NCBI GenBank assembly: GCA_014324065.1
Contig: JACOMV010000027.1
Coordinates: 1-35,550, forward strand
DNA: 35,550 bases
Source: Hormoscilla sp. SP12CHS1
Lineage (GTDB): Bacteria; Cyanobacteriota; Cyanobacteriia; Cyanobacteriales; Desertifilaceae
Reading direction: 5' to 3'
Part shown: piece after piece, positions 27,936 through 35,550 of the stretch
How the letters are laid out: each line of letters opens with the position of its first letter
How positions within the stretch are numbered: position 1 is the stretch's first letter
The notes under the pieces: model-generated
The model's input: the letters and a program-made list of their open reading frames with translations, nothing else
Told to the model about the DNA's origin: nothing
The model's database searches: none
Made by a program: the position numbers and the translations under genes

Positions 27936-28351
27936 ATGGGTGTGGTATTGGGCCCGTTGGTACTCGGTCTCGTAGCCCGATTTTTCCGGAACGGTACCCT
28001 AAAGGGCCCGGCTACTCGAACCAAGTGACCGCACCCGACCGAACCCTAAAGGGCCCGGCTACATGAACTTGCGCCCGCCTGCGCGGGCTATATTACATGC
28101 ATCTGGGCAGCGGAGGGTTCCCGGAGCGTGCAACCCAGCTATCAACTTTTTCCGGAACGGTGGAGGATAATTGATCAATTATGACATCACGAGAGTTAAG
28201 AGTAGGGTGGGCACCGCCCACCATTCGCGGGTCTGGGCAACAACCACTAACTGACGCATGACCACACCCGGAGTTTTAGCAGGATTTGCAGAGGACAGAG
28301 GATTATAGATAGTAAATAATTGGGATGTAAATTTTGTTTAAGCAGGAGGGG

Positions 28352-29668
28352 ATGATAATGAGTAAGCATAAATTAGCGATCGACAATATTCAAGTGCCAG
28401 AAGGTTATCAAAAAACTGAGGTTGGGGTGATTCCTGAAGATTGGGATGTGCAGGCTTTGTCAGAAATGTGCGTAAAAATTCAGGATGGAACACATTTTTC
28501 TCCATCATTAGGAGGTAATGATTATCTTTACATTACATCAAAGAATCTTGGACGCGAGGCATTAAAGATTTCTAATGCTGAAAGAATTGATGCAATTCAG
28601 CACAGGGCGATCTATAGTCGTTGTGACGTAAGGAAAGGCGATCTTCTCCTAACAAAGGATGGAGTAAATACCGGAGATGCTGCATTAAATCACTTAAATG
28701 AAGAATTTAGTCTATTATCGAGCGTAGCATTTCTAAGATTCAATACTAAGAAATATGATCCAAGTTACTTCCTGCAACAAATTTTGTCGTCAGATGGTCA
28801 GAATCGCATTAAAGAGCTAATGTCTGGCAATGCAATTACTCGTCTCACGCTTGAGAAAATTCGTAGGATTCAGTTTTCAGTTCCACCATTAAAAGAACAA
28901 CGCGCGATCGCCCAAACCCTATCGGACGTAGATGGCCTGATTGCAGCACTGGATAAGCTGATCGCCAAAAAGCGCAACATCAAAACCGCCACCATGCAAG
29001 AACTCCTCATCGGGAAGAAACGCCTGCCGGGGTTTCATGGTGAGTGGGAAATGAAGCTATTGGGAGAAATGGGAGTAACATACGGTGGACTTAATGGAAA
29101 AACAAAAGCAGACTTCGGTACTGGCTCCTCTCAGTATATTCCTTTCCTAAATATCATTAATAACGTTGTTGTAGATCCTGACGATATTAAAACAGTAAAA
29201 GTATCTATTTCCGAGAATCAAAACAAAGTAAAAATGGGCGATCTTTTTTTTAAAGGCTCGTCAGAGACTCCTGAAAAGGTTGGAATGTGTGCAGTGCTAC
29301 TGACAACAATTAATCATGTATATTTAAACAGTTTTTGCTTTGGATTTAGACTTCACGATGACCTTGAAGCTGATGGGCTGTTTTTAGCTTATTTTTTTAG
29401 GAGTAATGAAGGGCGTAAGCTTTTGTATACCTTGGCACAAGGTACAACTAGATACAACCTATCTAAAACAAATTTTATGAAACTAAAGTTGAAAATTCCG
29501 ACACCGCAAGAACAACGCGCGATCGCAACGATCCTGTCGGACATGGATGCGGAAATAGCGGCATTAGAAAAGCGCCGGGCCAAAACCAAAGCCATGAAAC
29601 AAGGTATGATGCAGGAACTCTTAACCGGAAAAACCCGACTCATCAATCCAAACAATCCTTGTAATTAA
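28352..29668 (+). CDS. hsdS: Type I restriction-modification specificity subunit (orphan in this window)
   Basis: Two TRDs, each followed by a conserved region: PPLKEQRAIAQTLSDVDGLIAALDKLIAKKRNIKTATMQELLIGKKRLPGF and PTPQEQRAIATILSDMDAEIAALEKRRAKTKAMKQGMMQELLTGKTRL. AGGAGG upstream. Confidence 0.95.
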   Translation: MIMSKHKLAIDNIQVPEGYQKTEVGVIPEDWDVQALSEMCVKIQDGTHFSPSLGGNDYLYITSKNLGREALKISNAERIDAIQHRAIYSRCDVRKGDLLLTKDGVNTGDAALNHLNEEFSLLSSVAFLRFNTKKYDPSYFLQQILSSDGQNRIKELMSGNAITRLTLEKIRRIQFSVPPLKEQRAIAQTLSDVDGLIAALDKLIAKKRNIKTATMQELLIGKKRLPGFHGEWEMKLLGEMGVTYGGLNGKTKADFGTGSSQYIPFLNIINNVVVDPDDIKTVKVSISENQNKVKMGDLFFKGSSETPEKVGMCAVLLTTINHVYLNSFCFGFRLHDDLEADGLFLAYFFRSNEGRKLLYTLAQGTTRYNLSKTNFMKLKLKIPTPQEQRAIATILSDMDAEIAALEKRRAKTKAMKQGMMQELLTGKTRLINPNNPCN

Positions 29669-29720
29669 GCCCCTGCGCAGCGGAAGGGGCCTGGAGCGTG
29701 GGCTTTGTTATGGTATATTT

Positions 29721-30406
29721 TTGCCAGATTCTGAAGAGGCTGACAAACTCATCTACTTTCTCGAAGTCCAATTTCAGCCCAATGAGGATTTCTACTGGCG
29801 TTTTTTTACGGAAATCTTCGCATACATTGGTCAATACAAACCGAAAAACGATTGGTTGGCAGTAGCAGTATTTGTCACCCGAAATTTAGATCCAGGACTG
29901 CCAACAGCTTATCGTTCCCGAACAGTCAGCAATTGAAGTGCGTGTATTTGTCGGAGTTGTCCAAACCATCAGATCCATCCCTGGGTTTGGGGATAATCCA
30001 GTTGGCCCTAGGGTCGGAGTCCGAGGCAGTTACACAAACTAATCGACTGATGCTTAAAGCACGGCAGTCAGTTGACGATGTAGCCTTCCAGCGGAAGGTT
30101 ATAGAATTGATAGAAAGCACACTGGTCTATAAGTTTACCAAGTTGAGTCGGGAGGAGATTGAAGCTATGTTCGCGTTGAGTGACTTAAAACAGACGAAGG
30201 TTTATCAAGAAGGCAAGGAAGAAGGCAAGAAAGAAGGCAAGCTAGAAGGCAAGCTAGAAGGCAAGCTGGAAGGAGTACCTGGGTTCTTAGCACTTGGGTT
30301 GACTGTAGAACAAATCGCCAGGACGTTAGGTTTGGATGTTGAGGTCGTTCAGCAGGCCGCTGTCCCTGCTGAAAAGCCCCCAAAACAGTCAGAAACTGAG
30401 AGTTAG
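29721..30406 (+). pseudogene. DUF2887 / Rpn-like (PD-(D/E)XK nuclease family) protein, 5'-truncated and frameshifted
   Basis: YFLEVQFQPNEDFYWRFFTEIFAYIGQYKPKNDWLAVAVFVTRNLDPG in one frame (29721-29936), continuing as LKCVYLSELSKPSDPSLGLGIIQLAL...VYKFTKLSREEIEAMFALSDLKQTKVYQE in another (29852-30406). Confidence 0.8.
30209..30272 (+). repeat. Tandem 12-bp repeat coding for (E)GKxEGKxEG
   Basis: GAAGGCAAG(GAA/AAA/CTA) repeated; protein EGKEEGKKEGKLEGKLEGKLEG. Confidence 0.9.
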
Positions 30407-30551
30407 AAATCGCTTTTAGCTCTGGTCAGGGTTGGGGGATTTTGTAGCCTGCGCGGGCGAAGTTAAGTCTAGCCCTACGCCGTGTCTCCTGGGAGATCGA
30501 TGTTTCCCGGGAAACATCCTAGTCACACTTCATAGCAGACACGGCCCCCTA

Positions 30552-30575
30552 GTTCCCACGGCTCTGCCTGGGAAC
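30552..30575. repeat. Dispersed hairpin GTTCCCACGGCTCTGCCTGGGAAC
   Basis: Near-identical string at about 34452-34475 (GTTCCCACGGCGAAGCCTGGGACG). Both copies are followed by GGGTGrCGGCG. Confidence 0.8.
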
Positions 30576-30711
30576 GGGTGACGGCGCGGTACTTCAGATC
30601 GATGCTAGACCCGAAAGAAAACAGGTTCTTGAGAGAAATGCGATCGCCCGCCCTGGCCTGGACTAGAATAAAATCACATCACAAGGTTAATCGCGAGCGA
30701 AATTATCTCTC

Positions 30712-31095
30712 ATGAATCAAATTGCCCAAGACATTGCCGCCATTGATGACAAACTCTCCAAGCGTGACCTCGCCCTCGATAATGGCGGATACTTCATTAT
30801 CTACCTGGATCGAGAGGCGAAGTTAATTTGTGCCAAACATTTCACTCATGCGATCGACTCTCGGGGTAGGGCTGTAGATCCAGAAACGGGCAAGGTTATC
30901 CCCGCACGGGGTAAGGTGGAACGCACCGCCGAAACCCTGTATACTGCCAGAACCGCCAAAGAATTATGTGTAAAAATTTTTGAAGAAGCCCAGCCTTGCC
31001 CCGTGACCCTATTAGATCACGCGGCGTATCTGGGACGAGAATTCATCAGGGCGGAACTAGCTCTGATCTCCGGACAAGAGTACGTTCAGGACTAG
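30712..31095 (+). CDS. DUF4346 protein
   Basis: 127 aa: KLSKRDLALDNGGYFIIYLDREAKLICAKHFTH...AVDPETGKVIPARGKVERTAETLYTARTAKEL. Confidence 0.75.
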   Translation: MNQIAQDIAAIDDKLSKRDLALDNGGYFIIYLDREAKLICAKHFTHAIDSRGRAVDPETGKVIPARGKVERTAETLYTARTAKELCVKIFEEAQPCPVTLLDHAAYLGREFIRAELALISGQEYVQD

Positions 31096-31125
31096 AATAG
31101 TTCATGGCAAGCAATGAACTAGCCA

Positions 31126-31836
31126 TCAATTTTGGTACAGCCAGAAGTAGGTAACCATCGGGATAATGGTCGCCAGAATTAGCAAGACAATCACCCAGGT
31201 GGTGGCGTTGCTGTTTTTGGTTTCTTCTGGGGTGGCAAAGGTGCCTTCCACTCGTACATTATCTTCGATCGCGGGGGGACCGGGATCCGGCTTGCCAGAT
31301 AATACGGCTGTTAGCCGATCGCCTGCCGCCAAGAAGGCACGGTTATATTGATTATCATTGCGGATGGGGACTTGCATGGTTTCGGAGACCACACTCTGGG
31401 CAATATCATCGGACATCAGCTGTTTCACAGCCGCCCCAGTGCGGATCCCAATGTTATTAGTGACGATATCCAGGACGACTAAGGTTTGATTAGCTTGCGC
31501 TTCTGGGGTGGGGAACCACTTAGCAAGCAGCTTCTCGGTAAAACTGTCGATCGTTTCCCCGTAGTCCAGGCGGCGGATGGTCACCATCCTGACTTCGTTG
31601 CCAGTTTCTTGGGCGAGTTTGGACAGCTGACTGCTGAGTTTGCCTTCATTCAGGCGGCTGATCGCTTCCCCCATATCCACTACCCAAGTATCGTCACCCG
31701 CTGTCAGGTTCGGCATTTGATAAACGCCAGTAGCTCCAGCTGGCAGGGCAAGCAGCTGGGTTGCCAGCAGCAGCGCCACTAGGGGCAAAATCAGGCGATC
31801 TAGTTGTAAGAGCAATTTTCTCATGACCTTAACCAA
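31126..31836 (-). CDS. psb32: TPM-domain protein, probable photosystem II repair protein Psb32
   Basis: 236 aa with signal peptide, TPM domain (GNEVRMVTIRRLDYGETIDSFTEKLLAKWFP...TLVVLDIVTNNIGIRTGAAVKQLMSD) and C-terminal TM helix. Confidence 0.85.
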   Translation of the reverse strand: MVKVMRKLLLQLDRLILPLVALLLATQLLALPAGATGVYQMPNLTAGDDTWVVDMGEAISRLNEGKLSSQLSKLAQETGNEVRMVTIRRLDYGETIDSFTEKLLAKWFPTPEAQANQTLVVLDIVTNNIGIRTGAAVKQLMSDDIAQSVVSETMQVPIRNDNQYNRAFLAAGDRLTAVLSGKPDPGPPAIEDNVRVEGTFATPEETKNSNATTWVIVLLILATIIPMVTYFWLYQN

Positions 31837-31918
31837 AAGTTTGCATATTGTAAAATTATCTCTTTTGGAGGTCGATCGTGTTAGGTTCTGAGTATTAGAT
31901 TTCCGATCATCTTGGACT

Positions 31919-32173
31919 ATGACTTCCCCAGAGCTTTACAAAGGTTGGCTGATTGAGGCAAGACAAGTGTTCTGCGTACAAGTGTGGAGTGCAGGTGGTG
32001 GTGATTGCGTCATCCCCGTTCACAACGCCCAAAATGAGTCAGAGGCTCTCGCCCTCGCGAAGCGCTGGATCGACATGCAAACGGAACCCGCAGAGTCCCA
32101 TCACCCATCGGACTCCTCGGAAGAGCACGATCCCTTTCCTCTGGACTGGGACGACGACGATATCCCATTTTAG
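31919..32173 (+). CDS. Conserved hypothetical protein
   Basis: 84 aa: MTSPELYKGWLIEARQVFCVQVWSAGG..., acidic C-terminus. Confidence 0.5.
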   Translation: MTSPELYKGWLIEARQVFCVQVWSAGGGDCVIPVHNAQNESEALALAKRWIDMQTEPAESHHPSDSSEEHDPFPLDWDDDDIPF

Positions 32174-32253
32174 CCTGAGTTTCTTCCCTCAGATCGCCCC
32201 TGTGTACTTTCTGTTAAGGGGGCGCGGAGGGCGAAAGCCCGTAGTCCAAGAGT

Positions 32254-32685
32254 TTAACGATAAAGATTATGGTCAGGGTCTAACCAGACGATGTAAAAAA
32301 CATTGTCTCTAAAAAATCCATGTACCCTGCCATGTTCGTTAGCGGATATTTGAAACTGATAGGCTGTGACCACCACCTGGTCTTCATTAGGAATGCCAAA
32401 GCCATTCGGTTCAGTAGTATCCTGCCAGTCTATTGGATGACATCGCAGACTTTTACTACGATTATTGACAATCTCTTGAACAGTCAACTTAGATAAGTCC
32501 CGCAGTCTTCTCAAGAGTACTTCTAGATATCTGACATCTCGCCCTCTAATTGAAAATTTTTCCTTATCATCCTGATAATACATGAAGGAAAAGCTTACTT
32601 TGGGTATTTCTACTCCTAAGCGCTTTATCTCAGATGAGGAACCTTGGCTGCGAACATTTATCTTTTTCGTTTTTTTAGGCGGCAC
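32254..32685 (-). CDS. Uncharacterised protein, candidate toxin of a Panacea-type toxin-antitoxin pair
   Basis: 143 aa; start overlaps the end of the upstream Panacea gene by 11 nt. C-terminus YQFQISANEHGRVHGFFRDNVFYIVWLDPDHNLY is compact and beta-rich. Toxin role inferred from context only. Confidence 0.6.
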   Translation of the reverse strand: MPPKKTKKINVRSQGSSSEIKRLGVEIPKVSFSFMYYQDDKEKFSIRGRDVRYLEVLLRRLRDLSKLTVQEIVNNRSKSLRCHPIDWQDTTEPNGFGIPNEDQVVVTAYQFQISANEHGRVHGFFRDNVFYIVWLDPDHNLYR

Positions 32686-33628
32686 GGTTTTTGTAGTATT
32701 CTCTCATTGATTCTTTAGAAATGATAGCATCAGAATGTTCGACGATTAGCAGCCCTCTCCTCGCCTTAAGCCAAGGGTCTTCCCGATGAACCATGATTTC
32801 CAGTTCAAAAGCATCACACGTGAAATACTCCTCTGTTATTTTAGCTAAAAAATCCTCTACTGCTTGCGGCAACTGTGGTTTTTTCATCTGCTTGAGAATG
32901 GGTTTCCATTGAAATTTTTTGTACTCCTCAAATAAGGTCGGAATAGTAGGGCCGGGTGCCCAAGCTTCAAAATCATCTTCAAACAGGGGAGTGTCGTGAA
33001 TAGCGAGATGCCAAGCTTGGGCATAATACACCAGCTTCTGTAGCTTGAGATTACTGATGAATGAACCAGTATCGTTGGCAACCCAAATGAAGTAATCAGC
33101 AATTTCGCTAGCAGTCGTTATCGTCGTTGCTTCGACGGCACGGCTCTTGTAAAACTCTCTCATTGATTCTTGAGAAATTATAGCATGAGAAGGTTCATCT
33201 CTAGGCAAACCTTTCCTGGCTTTAATCCAAGGATCTTCCCGACAAACCATGATTTCTATTTCAAAACCAGTGCCAAGGAAATATTCTCCTGTTATCTCCT
33301 CCAAAAAATCTTCTAATTTTGGAGAAAATTGTGGTTGTTTTACCTCCTTGATAATTGGTTTCCATTGAAATTTTTTGTACTCCTCAAATAAAGCCGGGAT
33401 AACAGGACCATGTACCCAAGCCTCGAAATCATCTTCAAACAGAGGACTGTCGTGAATCGCCAAATGCCAAGCTTGGGCATAATATACTAGCTTCTGTAGC
33501 TTGAGGTTACTGATGAATGAGCCAGTGTCGTTGGCTACCCAGATGAAGTAGTCGGCGATTTCGCCAGCAGTCGTTATTGTCTTCATCGAACAGGTGTCCG
33601 GCCTGTCTAAAGTTGCGTTGTCGCTCAT
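32675..33628 (-). CDS. Tandem-duplicated Panacea (DUF4065, GepA/SocA-like) domain protein, candidate antitoxin
   Basis: 317 aa. EIADYFIWVANDTGSFISNLKLQKLVYYAQAWHLAIHDxPLFEDDFEAW..GP.IP.LFEEYKKFQWKPI occurs twice; nucleotide offset between copies is 456 bp. Confidence 0.9.
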   Translation of the reverse strand: MSDNATLDRPDTCSMKTITTAGEIADYFIWVANDTGSFISNLKLQKLVYYAQAWHLAIHDSPLFEDDFEAWVHGPVIPALFEEYKKFQWKPIIKEVKQPQFSPKLEDFLEEITGEYFLGTGFEIEIMVCREDPWIKARKGLPRDEPSHAIISQESMREFYKSRAVEATTITTASEIADYFIWVANDTGSFISNLKLQKLVYYAQAWHLAIHDTPLFEDDFEAWAPGPTIPTLFEEYKKFQWKPILKQMKKPQLPQAVEDFLAKITEEYFTCDAFELEIMVHREDPWLKARRGLLIVEHSDAIISKESMREYYKNRAA

Positions 33629-33945
33629 AAAGGTAGAGTAAATAGTTGGGCATTTGGATTATAGCACGGGACAAGCAAAACCCGCAACATATCCTGCTGC
33701 GGGTGCGATCGCATCACTTATGGCCATCTGAACCAGTAGCCGAGAAACCGGGTTTCTTAATCTGTTGCATAATAGCGAAAAATCGGGAGCATCTCACTTT
33801 TGCATTTTGGCATTAAATTCTGCTAATTGCGAATGGAGAATTGCGAATGGAGAATGGAAAATAGCCCCGATCTCAATTCTCAATTCTCAATTCTCAATTC
33901 TAGATTCTCAAGAAGGAAAACTGGGATGCACCCGAAAAATCACTC

Positions 33946-34227
33946 TTAGTAGGAGTAAAATTTATCCTCAACCTGGGATAATTTATCCTCGATTTCAAAA
34001 TGGTTGGACTCGGACAACTTTTCAGCTATGGTCAGGAGTTCTCCAATCACCGCATAGACCTCTTGTGAATCAGAAAGAGTTGCCAGTTCCCAATCACCAT
34101 GATAAATCGCGGTTTCCTCAAGATATGCAAGTCTGTGGTCGAGTTTTATCCTAGCATCTAGGAGTATTTGACCCAGCCTTTTGGCATTGCGTTTTTGTGC
34201 TTTCGCTTGTTGACGTGTAAGTAACAT
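33946..34227 (-). CDS. Hypothetical protein
   Basis: 93-aa ORF MLLTRQQAKAQKRNAKRLGQILLDARIKLDHRLAYLEETA...; helical, no family recognised. Confidence 0.45.
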   Translation of the reverse strand: MLLTRQQAKAQKRNAKRLGQILLDARIKLDHRLAYLEETAIYHGDWELATLSDSQEVYAVIGELLTIAEKLSESNHFEIEDKLSQVEDKFYSY

Positions 34228-34670
34228 AGTTTTTACCTCAATGGTTTATATGTATACAATAAAAAGCGATCCTTGGCCTTCGTAACTGCAATGTGCTACT
34301 TTATGAAGTGGCTACTTACCCCAAACAGGCAACTTGTTGCTTAGGTTCGGGAACCCTCCTGTGATGATGCAAAAACCAGCGGTTATGTTTCCCCACGGAA
34401 CTCAACCTACAGTTGGCTAATAGTTGCATGCTTCACAAAGCCGCACCCCTCGTTCCCACGGCGAAGCCTGGGACGGGTGGCGGCGGCGAGGTATATTTGC
34501 CAAAGACCAGATGCATCCGGTGGGCGGTGCCCACTACTACTACAGTTGAGAAGCGCCTAATACAGAAATTTTTGAGAGTTTTGGCCACTTCTACCAATTT
34601 ACCCTTTCGACCCAAGGCAAGATCGGCCAATTCGACAAGGGTTGGGGTCTGCTTGGGGTCGAGAGGCCAT

Positions 34671-34770
34671 GGCGATCGCCCAGCCTGCCCCGGGGCACGG
34701 CGGTATTCACATTATCATCTTAACCGAAATATCTTTGATGCCGTGCCTCTACAGGAAATGGCGATCGCCT
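34671..34770. repeat. 100-bp direct repeat, copy 1, bounded by GGCGATCGCC
   Basis: GGCGATCGCCCAGCCTGCCCCGGGGCACGGCGGTATTCACATTATCATCTTAACCGAAATATCTTTGATGCCGTGCCTCTACAGGAAATGGCGATCGCC(T). Confidence 0.97.
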
Positions 34771-34941
34771 GACCGCATCACATTCGCGATCGCCGAAAGG
34801 TAGGGGCACGGCATCCATAACATCCGTATCTCAACCCAAATATATCTATTGCCGTGCCCCGGCGGTGCATTCGAGATCGCATCCCATCGTGACACCTAGT
34901 TCATTGCCGATCGCCCAAAGGTCGAGGCATACAGGATATTT

Positions 34942-35041
34942 GGCGATCGCCCAGCCTGCCCCGGGGCACGGCGGTATTCACATTATCATCTTAACCGAAA
35001 TATCTTTGATGCCGTGCCCCTACAGGAAATGGCGATCGCCT
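34942..35041. repeat. 100-bp direct repeat, copy 2 (one mismatch), 271 bp downstream
   Basis: Same string as 34671-34770 except GCCCCT for GCCTCT. Confidence 0.97.
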
Positions 35042-35075
35042 TTTGCTTGGACTTTAACAATTCCCTCAGCCTTGG

Positions 35076-35480
35076 TTATGATTCTAGCCAGTCTTCTATA
35101 GTAATCCCCGTCACTCTCTGCATATCCAGCTCGTGCGATACTAGAATTATACCTGGCGCGATCGCCGTCGCCGCTATCAAGATATCTGCATCTTCTAACA
35201 GCCTCCCTTGACGTTTTAACTCTGCATGGATTTCTGATGCTTTTTCCAACACCTCTATTTCGTTCAACACCGGTAAAACTCTATACCTTCTGCACAAACC
35301 ATCGAATTCTAATAGCTTTCTTGTAGCATTAGTAGCCAGCAATCCTCTTTTTATCTCGTAGTATGTAATGCCACTGATGAACACTTCTTCCCTATCGACC
35401 TGTACTTCCTTGAGCTTTTGTTCGACCCTTTGATTTCTCTTCAAGATTGCTGTTACTATATTCGTATCCAACGGGAGCAT
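35076..35480 (-). CDS. vapC: PIN-domain toxin, VapC family
   Basis: 134 aa: LPLDTNIVTAILKRN...ISGITYYEIKRGL...GRLLEDADILIAATAIAPGIILVSHELDMQRVTGITIEDW. Confidence 0.9.
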   Translation of the reverse strand: MLPLDTNIVTAILKRNQRVEQKLKEVQVDREEVFISGITYYEIKRGLLATNATRKLLEFDGLCRRYRVLPVLNEIEVLEKASEIHAELKRQGRLLEDADILIAATAIAPGIILVSHELDMQRVTGITIEDWLES

Positions 35481-35550
35481 GTCAGTTTTGTCAAATCAGT
35501 CTAAATTAAATCGTTGAGATACGCACAGCGATGGGATAAAACTTGTGGCA

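Noticed and set aside
30165-30383. Minus ORF with CLLACLLACLLACLLSCLL
   Set aside because: Antisense of the GKxEGK tandem repeat in the DUF2887 remnant.
33825-33905. Repeated AATTCTC / GGAGAAT strings
   Set aside because: Low-complexity repeats able to pair with each other; also common in such genomes and not distinctive.
34686-34755. Intrinsic terminator interpretation of GGGGCACGGC..GCCGTGCC hairpins
   Set aside because: Loop of about 40 nt and no U-tract at the 3' side; better treated as a repeat element.
34413-35211. ORFs 34413-34772, 34433-34630, 34865-35101, 35014-35211
   Set aside because: Made of the 100-bp repeats and GTTCCCA hairpins, or antisense to vapC.
1-35550. tRNA or rRNA genes
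   Set aside because: No cloverleaf or rRNA-like sequence was noticed in the intergenic regions; a tRNAscan run would be needed to exclude them fully.

Overview
Cyanobacterial chromosome segment: HIP1 octamers (GCGATCGC) are very frequent, and the gene set includes DUF2499/DUF3593, DUF1816, DUF4346 and Psb32. Housekeeping and conserved genes: csaB-like pyruvyl transferase, dnaE, gatA, rlmB-type SpoU methyltransferase, mrnC, a STAS-domain protein, carA, RibD-like reductase, DUF482 protein, psb32. Accessory content: the 3' end of a group II intron (domains V/VI) lying inside a nonsense-mutated tnpB; a 448-aa contiguous LAGLIDADG-type intein in dnaE; a Ser/Thr-kinase/AAA/GAF/histidine-kinase gene split into three frames; an orphan hsdS; a decayed DUF2887/Rpn-type gene; a tandemly duplicated Panacea (DUF4065) antitoxin-like gene overlapping a small uncharacterised putative toxin gene; and a VapC toxin at the right edge. 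The most unusual signal is a set of short dispersed repeats, often palindromic, in intergenic DNA and in frame inside coding genes. The clearest is the 17-mer ACCGTTCCGGAAAAATC, read as DFSGTV five times in one hypothetical protein and as DFSGT in DnaE. Other repeats sit in the dnaE intein and in the CarA C-terminus. All calls come from reading the sequence and the supplied ORF track; no database search was run.
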